Of a stretch of DNA of 34,172 nucleotides, positions 19,968 to 29,384 are shown in pieces (the stretch's first letter is position 1; each line of letters starts with the position of its first letter). Both the position numbers and the translations under genes were made by a program. This DNA comes from Phlegmacium glaucopus (lineage: Eukaryota > Basidiomycota > Agaricomycetes > Agaricales > Cortinariaceae). The stretch lies in the NCBI GenBank assembly GCA_015039465.1, contig MU130622.1, forward strand, positions 1-34,172, in the 5' to 3' direction. The notes under the pieces were generated by a model. It was not told where the DNA came from and ran no database searches. It was given only the letters and a program-made list of their open reading frames with translations.

Positions 19968-21219
19968 TTAATTAACAGGGGACTTAGCATATAGGAGAGC
20001 CTGAACGAGGACGGGATTCTTTCGGATGTAGATGAGGAATGCGTTGGAGGACCAACGGCCCATGGGCTGAATAATCGAGGGGGGCACTCCATTTTCAGCT
20101 AGGGATGTTGCACCACCCGCTCGCATTGAGTGACCACCGACATCGTTGTTGAAAAATTTGTGAAGTCGGGACATGAAGAATCGACGCATGGGTACGTTCC
20201 CTTGTGACGTGAGCCATAGAGGTGACACTAGGGGGAAGAGGTGATTGCGGCTTGCAATGTATTGGTGAAAGAAGGATAGGGGGTTGATGTGGGGGAATTG
20301 ATGCTTTTTACAATGATTCGGTTGCCTTCAAAGAAACGGTCGGCTTTATGGGATGGGAGTTGAAATTCATACTGTTCACTGGTGATGACAAGTGATGATC
20401 GTTTGGATATTTTCCACCAATTGTGAAGGCTGGTGTCATTGGGGAAGGTGAGCTCGCCCAGACGCAGGAGGGTGAAGAACCCGGTGAGTAGAAGGGAGAT
20501 GAACAATTGGTCGTCATGGAGGGCAGGATGGTGCAGAGAATTAATGATGAGGGATAGGTCTTCAGTTGTTAAGGCTCACTTTCTGTTGGTGGCAACGCCT
20601 TTAAGTCGCATACATCCCCTGAGGGTGTGTTCGACTAAAGGGGAACATCGAGATCTTTGGACTTCAGGGAAAAAGGGTTCTAGTTGCTGTGCAATTCCGG
20701 AGAGATGAGAGGTGACAGATTTTGGGTTAATGTGGTGGCACATGTAGACAGTGAAGAATGAGAGGGTTTCGGGGGTGGGATCAACAGGCATTTTGTGGAT
20801 TTTGACAAAGGTGAGATAGGAATTTAATGCAGAATTATACGACTTGAGGGTTGTGGTATCAATTGCATGACCAATAGTGATTGCCCGTTCCTGCAAGAGA
20901 TGGTGTCTAGACTGTTAGGGCAACCTACATATAAGAGGAGAAGGGGACTCTAAAGAGAGTAAACAGTCTATAAAGACTAGATAATAGCAGCAGCAAGCTA
21001 GCAAAGTAGGGAATTCCAGTTAATAATGAGATAAGGTCAGTAATTACTGACTACTACTCGAAATAGGGTGGTAGCCAAACAGTGGCAAATAAGTATGTAA
21101 TCAAGTCGAAATAAGGATAAAATATCAACAGTGAAGATGGTATATACCTCAGGGTTATCCCCTAACATAGACCAGGCCAATCGTAGTGGCTGTCTAGACA
21201 GATAGGTTGTCGGGTTCAT
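19968..21219 (-). pseudogene. Tyrosine recombinase of the DIRS-type element
   Basis: It starts at ATG 21219, overlapping the RNase H stop (ATGA), and runs MNPTTYLSRQPLRLAWS into RHHLLQERAITIGHAIDTTT across the solo LTR. One in-frame TGA at 20576-20578 interrupts KGVATNRK from ALTTEDLSLIINSL. A one-base shift near 20235-20260 separates the last block. Catalytic residues remain: Arg in LLRLGEL (about 20451-20470), HSMRAGG (H-x-x-R, about 20114-20132), GRW, and the nucleophile Tyr in IYIRKNP (codon 20028-20030). The enzyme would have joined circular cDNA into the genome. Confidence 0.85.
20913..21167 (-). mobile_element. Solo LTR (255 bp) with 5-bp TSD tagac
   Basis: It begins TGTTAGGGCAACC and ends GGTTATCCCCTAACA. 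tagac flanks it on both sides (20908-20912 and 21168-21172). It sits inside the recombinase frame. A near-identical, equally long LTR occurs at 33072-33326, where a polypurine tract shows the minus orientation. Confidence 0.95.
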
Positions 21220-21686
21220 GCTGATGACCCCACCAGACTGGGGGGATTGAAAGTGAAGAGGTGGAGGTCAGGTTCATGTGATAGCGCGACGGAAAATTTT
21301 ACACAGGACAAGGCGTCTGCAACGACATTATCGGTTCCTGCAATATGCAGGACTCGGAGGCTATAAACATTTCCAAGGATGATGTCTACCGCGCTCTTCA
21401 GGAGGTGGTTGTACACTGGGAGGGCTCGGTAAGAATGAAAGATGTCCACCATATTGGAGTTGTCAGTGTAGATGACGATCCAAGATCCCTGGCGGGCTTT
21501 CTTTTGAACGTTGGTGAGAGCCGAAAGTATGCAGAGACTTTCAAAGTAAAAAATGTATTCAGTTGGTACGTTAACAGGAGTAGGGGCATAGTAGCCGGTT
21601 TTGTCGGAAGGGTACCAAAATCCGAGGCCTTCTGGGCAAGCGTCGCAAAAAATGGTGACATCTGCGAGGGAAGGGTCCCAATGCAT
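21216..21686 (-). pseudogene. RNase H domain of the DIRS-type element
   Basis: Open for 156 codons. It shows the RNase H-like residues: Asp in IFCDACPEGLGFWYP, Glu in YFESLCIL, Asp in IYTDNSNMV, and HIAGTDNVVADALS. It was once continuous with the RT upstream; the unclassified element now separates them. The stop overlaps the recombinase ATG by ATGA, suggesting re-initiation in the living element. The displayed first Met is internal, not a real start. Confidence 0.85.
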
Positions 21687-21699
21687 GGATTTGAACCGT

Positions 21700-23320
21700 T
21701 ATAAATTGTTGTTGTTGTTGTATATAAACACCAACCAGAGAGCAGTGGACCAGACCTTAGGTCAAGAGACTCCCTGTTGTTCATTTAGGGAAGGTATGTT
21801 GAAATTATCAGTTACAGTGCGAGCTGATCATATCGATATGGACCAGAGTAGATAGCAGGAATAAGTAGCCAATAGCGATATGTACTCGTATCTACATAGC
21901 CACGACACATATGTATAAGTACTAAACCTTTGGGGACGGAATACCCCATCGGTTTGAACCAATATACTGCAGATTCCCCCTCTAGCTTAAGCTCCACATC
22001 GTTAGCGCTCTCGTCTAGATACGTATACTTCAAACCGACATTACAAATTTCAACAAGGTATAACCTTGACTTTTAACACACAGAGGTAAGGGGAAAGAAT
22101 AGAGAAGAGAAGGAGGAGGATGAAGGTCTTGGAAGATGAATGAGGTATAAGACGAGGATGAGGGTGAGCAAGAGAGAGTCTTCAGTAAGACTATAGCGGT
22201 TGAGGGATAGGGGATAGATTGACAGTAAGGGGCAAGAAAAGCGAACTTAAGGGAGGAATTCACTGGAATTCCACTGAGATGATGAAAGTGGGGGGTAAGA
22301 ATGAATTGAACTGAACTACCTATCCTGGTACAAAAGAGCAGTATTTATACCCTAAGGATGAGGCTATGTAAAACAATAAAAAGAAACAAAGTACGCGCTG
22401 TCAAAGGAAGAAAGATAAAGAGAGGACAGCTGCGAGAAGAAAAGAACAATGGAAAAGAAAAGGAACAATAAAATAATCTGTAAAGTGTCAAAGTGCGAGA
22501 GAAAAGAAGAGAAGGCAGTGTACATAGTCCAATAGCAAAAATATATCGACTCCATAGGCGTGTGGTCATGTCAAAAATGTGAAAGGTCCTGAGTCAACAC
22601 TTGAAAGGCGCAGCCTTGTTCCCGAGAAAAACACTACTTGCCCATGGTCCCATGTCGCGCAGCCTTGATAACACTTGACACACTGCGAGAATAATCCTCT
22701 GCTGCTGATTCATCTGCAATTCCTGCTTAGTCGTGATCCTCCTGGACTTCCTAAATTGTCATAAAGAGGGTGGGAAGGCTTCAGGTACCGCGTGAATGAT
22801 GGTTTTGGCAGTGAATGATAAGATAAGAGGTAGATAAGTGAGGATAGGGGACTGAGTGAGATCCAGGAGCGAGGGATGGCAAGATAGATGGCTGAGGGGA
22901 AGACTTGTGGGTCCATAGCCACAACAACGATGACAAAGCCTTGTACATAATGGGAGATGTAGTTGATGCATCCATAAAGGGGCTGTTCTTGAAATGATGG
23001 ACCAAAGACATGATCAAACGCGAGCCGATGACCGATGCAAATAGTAGATTGATCGCTTTGCTGGATCACTAGCCAAGGAACGAATGGATGGTATATGCTT
23101 AGGAGCATGTCAATAGTGAAAACGATGGAGAGCATAGTGTGAGACATTGAGGATATGATGAGCGATGAGGATGTTATCGTTGAACGAATGATTTTGTTGA
23201 CCAGGAACGCGATTCAGGGCTGCTTCCAAAATAGGTAAGTGAATTCAAAGTCCGCTTATTTTCATGATGGCAACTTTTAAGCTTTGTTCTCACGCTACCA
23301 ATCAGTATTGGTGCGCAATA
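21700..23320. mobile_element. Unclassified element, copy 1, TSD ccgt
   Basis: Inserted between RT and RNase H of the DIRS-type element. It begins TATAAATTGTTGTTG and ends GTGCGCAATA, with ccgt on both sides (21696-21699 and 23321-23324). A 16-bp perfect hairpin, ACCAAT-CAGT-ATTGGT (23297-23312), stands 8 bp inside the right end. The left end has a (TTG)n run. On the minus strand a TATAAATA box (22342-22349) suggests transcription leftward. A minus ORF (22710-23147, with MDPQVFPSAIYLAIPRSWIS) is conserved in copy 2. A 259-bp solo LTR is nested inside. I recognise no transposase, RT or recombinase. Confidence 0.85.
21797..22055. mobile_element. Solo LTR (259 bp) with TSD aggta
   Basis: It begins TGTTGAAATTATC and ends ACAAATTTCAACA, with aggta on both sides (21792-21796 and 22056-22060). 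It is absent from copy 2 of the host element, where the flanks are contiguous (GGGAAGGTATAACC). This is direct empty-site evidence. Confidence 0.95.
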
Positions 23321-23324
23321 CCGT

Positions 23325-24645
23325 CAGACGCTTCAATGTGGTGGATAGCCCACATGAAGTCGTCACAGATGGCATTATTAATGTAGATTCATTGTTCTCT
23401 GTTCCGCTTGCCCCCAATCTTCGAATAGACGTTGTTGAGTGCCGGTCGGAGATGAGGGTAGACATTCAGGGCCCAATTGAACCAATCGGCAAGTCTTTCC
23501 CAATGCTTGAGCTTGAAGCTTCCGGATGACGGTTTGGTTGGTTTGGACGCCCAAAAAGAGAGTTCTTCGACGAGTCGAGTTCTCGCTGAAATAGGAAGGG
23601 AAAGTGTCATAGTGTTGGGGTCGACGTCGATGCCGATGATGGTCAGTGGACAACCCGATACTTGTTTGTGGAGCTTGTGAGGGATACCTAACTTGTCCCA
23701 TAGGTCGAGTAATTGTTTCTGATGGGACGGGAGTTGGTGCTGATAAGGCTCATAGAAGAGGGTGTTGCGGACGAGATCGCATCCAGATGAATCATCTACA
23801 TAGTTAGCTAAGTAATCAAAGAATTTGACATACTTTGCAATCCAGGCAACTAGACTGTTGAAGGATATAAAGATTCCAGGTGACGTGCTACTTCCAAAGG
23901 CTAAGTTTCTATTGATATAGTGGCGGCCATTGACAGTGTTGACTTGTTTTATTTGCCAAACTGGATGAACGGGCAGGAGACAATAGGCTTCCGAAATATC
24001 GGATTTCCACATGGTGATCGGAACATTGCCTATTGAGCATCTGACGTCAAGGAGTATTTCTCCCAGGTGGCGAAGGTTGTCAAGAGGGAAACCCGTTACG
24101 CGGGTATGGTCTATCATGTTGTTAAGTGCAAATTGCCCAGCACTGTGGTCGGTAACGAGTCGTAAATTGGTTGAGTTTGGTTTGTCAACCGCATAGACTG
24201 GCATCGAGTACATTCCTGGTAAGAGGTCGGGTCCAAATGGTTTTGAGAATTGGTTCTTCTCGACTTCAATTTCACATTGGGACTGGATAAATGATGATTT
24301 CTTGTGGTCTGCAGGTGGCGGACGCGATTTGTCATGGGTTGGCGGGAAGTTGTCTGAGGGTGTATCTGCCCACGGCCAGAAGCCTTCACAAAGGCCTTGG
24401 CATACGGAGTGAACAAATGGCTGATTCGGATGATTGCTGAGTAGTTGCTCAAACTTGTCAACATTGATGGGAGTAACTATCTGGAATAAGTCAGGGTTGT
24501 TAGTTATAGTCTCACAGACGATAGGATTTGTGGTTTCTAGAGGGGGAGGATGAGGAAGTGGGCTAGCAAACATGAGCCACAGCAAGTGTAGGCCACTCAC
24601 AGAGTGATTGCTAAAATGGGAAGTCCTTTGTGATGAAGGTCACAT
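23325..24645 (-). pseudogene. Reverse transcriptase of the DIRS-type element
   Basis: Opens after a stop near 24645. It runs through NNPDLFQIVTPINVDKFEQL, HPNQPFVHSVCQGLCEGFWP, FGPDLLPGMYSMPVYAVDKP and LRLVTDHSAGQFALNNMI, then the active-site block ANYVDDSSG (YVDD codons at 23791-23802) and LTIIGIDVDPNTMTLSLP, and WFNWALNVYPHLRPALNNVY. These are typical of agaricomycete DIRS-type RTs. An in-frame TGA at 23389-23391 is followed by IYINNAICDDFMWAIHHIE in the same frame, then the insertion of the unclassified element. After virtual excision one base is still missing before the RNase H frame. Confidence 0.9.
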
Positions 24646-24655
24646 GATGTGACAT

Positions 24656-24954
24656 TTGTAATCCATATCTGAAAACTATCCATTCCTTACACTATGTTGA
24701 CTTCTTCACTGCACTCAGGACAACATGTAGTTATTGTATTAACTTGTAATATTGTACTTTGTCTTTTTCCTTTACTGGTAAACAAACAGTGAATTCCATT
24801 TTGTCCACTGCTACAGTGTCCTGAGGCCTTTAAATGAAGCTCAGTGTCCATCTTAACAAGTGGGGCAATCTGATTGTTGTTACAGGACATTAAAAATAGT
24901 CTTTTATCTATTTTTAGTAAATTTTTTTAAACCTCTGGGGACCCCTGTTAGGGT
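24656..24954. other. Spacer, possible element 5' fragment
   Basis: 299 bp between the RT and copy 2 of the unclassified element. A minus-strand open frame (24687-24890) contains spaced cysteines (GHCSSGQNGIHC and TTCCPECSEE), possibly zinc-binding. It may be a remnant of an upstream element ORF, but I cannot assign it. Confidence 0.3.
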
Positions 24955-24958
24955 GCAT

Positions 24959-26188
24959 TATAAATCATTGTTTGTGTTGTTATATAACACCAACCAGAGA
25001 GCAATGGACTAGTCTTTAAGTCAAAAGCCTCTCTGTTGTTTGTTTAGGGAAGGTATAACCTTAGACTTGTAACACACAAAGGTAGGAGAGAGTAGAGGAT
25101 GATAAGGGAGAGTCTTTGGTGAGACTATAGCAGTTGACAGTGACAATAAAGGGGTAAAAAAGCGAACTGAGAGGAAGGAATTCACTGGAATTCCACTGAG
25201 ATGATGACTGTTTAGAACTAAAAAGTGAAATTGGGGGAAACTAGCAAGAACTTGGGAGAACTACCTATCCTAGTACAAAAGAGCAGTATTTATACCCTAA
25301 GGATGAGGCTATGTAGAACAATAAAAAGAAAGAAGTACGTGCTGTCAAAGGAAGAAAGATAAAGAGAGGACAGCTGCGAGAAGAAAAGAACAATGGAAAA
25401 GAAGAAGGAACAATAAAAAAATCTGTAAAGTGTCAAAGTGCAAGAGACAAGAAAAGAAGGCAGTGTACATAGTCCAATAGCAAAAATATCCCAACTCCAT
25501 AGGCGTGTGGTCATGTCAAAAATGTGAAAGGTCCTGAGTCAACACTTGAAAGGTGCAGCCTTGTTCCCGAGAAAACACTACTTGCCCATGATCCCATGTC
25601 GCACAGCCTTGATAACACTTGACACACTGTGAGAATAATCCTCTGCTGCTGATTCATCTGCAATTCCTGCTTAGTCGTGATCATCCTGGACTTCCTAAGT
25701 TGTCATAAAGAGGGTGGGAAGGCTTCATGTACCATGTGAATGATGGTTTTTGCAGTGAATGATAAGATAAGAGGTAGATAATCGAGGATAGGGGACTGAG
25801 TGCGATCCAAGAGCGAGGGATGGCGAGATAGATGGCTGAAGTGAAAACTTGTGGGTCCATAGCCACAACAACAATGACAGAGCCTCTGACATAATGGGAG
25901 ATGTGGCTGATGCGTCCATAAAGAGGCCATTCTTGAAATGATGGACCAAAGATACGATCAAACACGAGCCAATGACCAATGCGAATAGTAGATTGATCAC
26001 TTTGTTGGATCACTAACCAAGGAACAAATGGATGGTAGATGCTAAATGTTGAATGAATGATTTGTCAACCAGGAATGCGATTCAGGGCTGCTTCCAAAAT
26101 AGGTAAGTGAATTCAAAGTCTGCTTATTTTCATGATGGCAACTTTTAAGCTTTCTTCTCATGCTACCAATCAGTATTGGTGCGCAATA
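24959..26188. mobile_element. Unclassified element, copy 2, TSD gcat
   Basis: Begins TATAAATCATTG and ends GTGCGCAATA, flanked by gcat (24955-24958 and 26189-26192). The subterminal hairpin (26165-26180), the TATAAATA box on the minus strand (25287-25294) and the conserved minus-strand frame (25681-26013, with VAMDPQVFTSAIYLAIPRSW) are all retained. 1,230 bp; lacks the nested LTR of copy 1 and a few internal stretches. It lies in the same orientation as copy 1. Confidence 0.85.
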
Positions 26189-26192
26189 GCAT

Positions 26193-27140
26193 ACTGCTTT
26201 CTTTTTATTGTTCTACATAGCCTCATCCTTAGGGTATAAATACTGCTCTTTTGTACCAGGATAAGTAGTTCTCCCTAGTTCTCCCTAGTTCTCCCCAGTT
26301 TTCCACAGTTCTCCCTAGTTCCTCTTAGTTTTCCCCCAATTCACATCTTAGTCTCTTACAGTCATTATCTCAGTGAAATTCCAGTGAATTTCTTCCCTAA
26401 GTTTGCTTTTTCAGTCCCTTACTGTCACTGTCCCATACTGTCAACTGTTATAGTCTCACCAAAGACTCTTTCTCATTCATCCTCATCCTCTTCCTTACCT
26501 TTTCACCTCAATCACCTTTCAAGTGTGTTATAAGTCAAGGTCACACCTTCCCTAAACAAACAACAGGGAGACTTTTGACTTAAAGACCAGTCCATTGCTC
26601 TCTGGTTGGTGTTTTATATCAACACAAACAACAATTTATAATGTGCTGTCAAAGGAAGAGATGACAGCTGCGAGAAGAAAAGAACATAGAAAAGAAGAAA
26701 GAACAATAAAAAAAATCTGTAAAATGTCAAAGTGTGAGAGAAAAGAAGAAAAGGCAGTGTGTATAGTCCAATAGCAAAAATATATCAACTCCATAGCTGT
26801 CAAAATGTGAAGGGTCCTGAGTCAACACTTGAAAGACGCAGCCTTGTTCCTGAGAAAAATACCACTTGCCCATGATCCCATGTCGCACAGCCTTGATAAC
26901 ACTTGACATACTGCAAGAATAATCCTCTGCTGCTGATTTATCTGCAACTCCTGGTTAGTTGTGATCCTTCTGGACTTCCTAAAGTGCCATAAAGATGATG
27001 GAGAGGCTCCAGATACCACATGAATGTTGGTTTTGGCAGTGAATGATAAGATAAAAGATAGATAAGTGAGGATAAGGGACTAAGTGAGATTCAGGAGTGA
27101 GGTATAGCAAGGTAGATAGCTGGGGGAAGACTTGTACGCA
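26193..27140. mobile_element. Unclassified element, copy 3, rearranged
   Basis: The left part (26193-26640) is the reverse complement of the TATAAAT-end third of copy 2, ending AACAACAATTTATA. From 26641 the sequence continues in the direct orientation (GTGCTGTCAAAGGAAG) exactly where copy 2 continues. So the end segment has been inverted in place. The right side stops at about 27130-27140, before the hairpin end is reached. Confidence 0.75.
26267..26339. repeat. 10-bp minisatellite in copy 3 of the element
   Basis: About seven units of AGTTCTCCCT with variants (AGTTTTCCAC, AGTTCCTCTT). Copies 1 and 2 have a much shorter version here, so the array expanded locally. Confidence 0.85.
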
Positions 27141-27465
27141 TACCTAGTGTTGGACTCAACAAGGAGTCCCCTTAAAACCCCCTCAGGCCCCTCCTCCCAC
27201 CTCTGGTTCAGAATTCAAATCCTGGAGCCCCCTTGCCTACATCATGCTTTTCCCTCTGCCAGCCTTGGTTTTCTGCTGTCCTAGTACAGACCAACTTAAA
27301 CAAGTATCCCAGCCTTTATTCAGCTTCTGAATATATAGGAACTGTTGCAAATTCAAGCAAATAGGCCACTAGGGCCACTGGCCATGACCATTGTTCCTAT
27401 ACATATATAAACTAAATAGATAATACCACTTCACCCCAGTCCGTTATATTGTGACTGAGGTGAGT
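27141..27465. other. No supported gene
   Basis: Non-coding spacer. It contains a short palindromic duplication, GGCCACTAGGGCCACTGGCC (about 27366-27385). Confidence 0.4.
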
Positions 27466-28306
27466 TGTTGGAAATGTCGAGTTCACTCCAGGGAGATAAG
27501 CTGATAAGAGAATATTATGCCAGAGGTCAAGATAAGAAATGTATTTTTGTTATCATTCCTAGTGTTTAAAAGTCTGGTCTGGTCCGGTTTTTTGACCCTC
27601 AGGGTCTTTAACCGAGATTGTAACTGGTCCACCTCGGTCCTAGGACCAAAAAAGACCGGACTGGACCGCTTAGGACCAGTTCACATCAGTTTTTTTTCAG
27701 TCCTGGTCCTAACTGGTCTTAATCAGTCTGTAACTGGTCTTCTGCTGACAAATATATATTTTTGTATCAAAATCGGTTGTTAAGTTTAATAATAGCTTCC
27801 GAACGAGCCCAAGAACGTTAAATTCCATTAGGATTTGGATTTTCTACAGTAATACTAGTAAAATGCCTCATTTTAGCAAATATTTTAGACTATTTTACAG
27901 ATCTATTTATTTCTCAGCCAGTTTTTATTGGATTTATATGATCTTGGGCTCGTTGGAAAGGAGTAAATTAGAGCTACCTTTTTGATAGTTTAAACCAGTC
28001 TAAACCTCAAAAGACCGGTTAATCGAGACCAGTCTTCTTCTAGTCTTTGCTTCTCAAAAATCAAAAGACCGGACCACTGGTCCGGTCTTTTTCCGGTCCA
28101 GTCTGGTCTGGTTACAGTCTTTTTCCGGTCTCGTAACCGGACCTTCAAACACTAATCATTCCTGTACTTGTATAAATAGTAGTTACAATTAGAGTAGTTC
28201 TTTAGTCAAATAACTAGTGTTTTATCTGGTTAACACCAACTGTCCTAAGCCTCCATTTTATTGTTGCTCTCAACATTATTACCCGATTATTTGCCTAAAT
28301 TCAACA
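27466..28306 (+). mobile_element. Solo LTR with TSD tgagt, interrupted by a MITE
   Basis: Begins TGTTGGAAATGTC and ends CCTAAATTCAACA, with tgagt on both sides (27461-27465 and 28307-28311). After subtracting the nested hAT-type MITE and one TSD, the LTR is about 238 bp. A TATAAATAG box follows the MITE (about 28170), fitting the plus orientation. Confidence 0.85.
27560..28154. mobile_element. hAT-type MITE (595 bp), 8-bp TSD atcattcc
   Basis: Begins TAGTGTTTAAAAGTC and ends GACCTTCAAACACTA in inverted orientation to its start. The terminal TAGTG fits the hAT YARNG rule. A perfect 8-bp duplication, atcattcc, flanks it (27552-27559 and 28155-28162). The interior is packed with GGTCC/GGTCT/CCGGT words in both orientations, while the centre is A/T-rich. 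No transposase frame. Confidence 0.92.
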
Positions 28307-28388
28307 TGAGTAACTATGAGATACTCTTCTATCAATCTTTACTTACCATCACATAGTTCTTGTGATACTTATCACACTTATCTAGGTA

Positions 28389-28690
28389 CAGTGTTGAGTT
28401 TAAGCAAAGGGAAAATGTCAGAGTAATTCTGGAACAGGTGGAACAGAACTGGAACAAGTAACGGAAAGGACTTTGGCCTCAGCATATCATGTGCTGTGCT
28501 GCCCAGCTCCTATAGTGTCCTGATTTCAGAACCAGAAGAGAAAGGAATGAGATGGAAGCCTCAGTGACTTAGAGGACAAACAAGAGGAGGAAACTAAGTT
28601 GATATTTGAAACTGAGGAAAAGATACAAGCTTTGAGTACTTAAATAATAATAAGGAATAGCAACCAAAATATAAAAGATAAATATAAAGT
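28389..28690. repeat. Dispersed repeat, copy B
   Basis: Diverged partner of 18015-18310 in the same orientation, sharing the ordered blocks listed there. It lies 78 bp past the right TSD of the preceding solo LTR. Confidence 0.6.
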
Positions 28691-29384
28691 GCTGCATTCT
28701 GGAACTTCTGCTCCTGGAAGGTCCTGTATTCTTGGGTGAATAAGCCGATACTGGTGTGCTGACTGATAATGGGAAAGTGATGACAAAGAATGGTTGTTAT
28801 GGTGAAGATGCGGGAAATGGGTTTGGAGTATTGTTGGAGGAACCAGAATGACATGGAAAGGTCTCGGAGTTGGATGTAGGAAGAGTAGATCCGGATACAA
28901 GGGAAAGTACTGACACAGAGTACAGACTACAGTCCAACTACCAGAGACAGCTCCTACGGAGCTGGACCAGAGTAACATATAACAGAATGTAACACCACTG
29001 GCAGAAGCATATGTAATCCTCCATCAATTTGAGTGAGGCTACATCCACAATAACTTCCCATTCAAATTGAAAGAATTTTTTAAAATAGCATACAAACTTG
29101 GCTCAGTATAGAAATCTCTATATCTATCCCACATCTATCAACCCCAGCTCTTCTATATACTCCTCTCTAATTACTGCAGTACTCTAAGTGCCACAAAATT
29201 AACAGAATATAAGAGGTAAATGAGGAAAAGGTTTCACCTAGTTGTTCTCCATGCTAGCTCCGCTGCTCCAGTTCCACCTCAAACTCCCCTCTTAAAACAA
29301 ACATCTAAACAAATACACGATATGGAGGAACTGCACCATCTACAAAAAGAAGAGTAACAGCGAAGAAGAGTAAGTATCAGAAGC
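28691..29384. other. No supported gene
   Basis: Non-coding by my reading. A 112-codon minus-strand open frame (28640-28978) has no motif and is biased by Ser/Leu/His-rich composition. Confidence 0.4.

Larger units (their letters stand above)
19968..24645 (-). mobile_element. DIRS-type tyrosine-recombinase retroelement, interrupted
   Basis: Read on the minus strand from 24645 to 19968, the order is reverse transcriptase, RNase H, tyrosine recombinase. This is the diagnostic DIRS-order arrangement. No gag-like ORF, methyltransferase or complete terminal repeats are seen. It is split by an unclassified element at 21700-23320 (TSD ccgt) and a solo LTR at 20913-21167 (TSD tagac). Removing the LTR and one TSD restores the reading frame of the recombinase N-terminus. 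Two in-frame TGA codons and at least two one-base shifts show it is dead. Confidence 0.88.

Noticed and set aside
23297..23320. Helitron 3' end (hairpin near the terminus)
   Set aside because: The terminus is GCGCAATA, not CTRR, and 4-bp target duplications are present in two copies; Helitrons make none.
21700..23320. Tc1/mariner-type insertion with TA duplication
   Set aside because: The ends do start and finish with TA, but the flanking ccgt and gcat are duplicated outside the TA, so a TA target does not explain the junctions.
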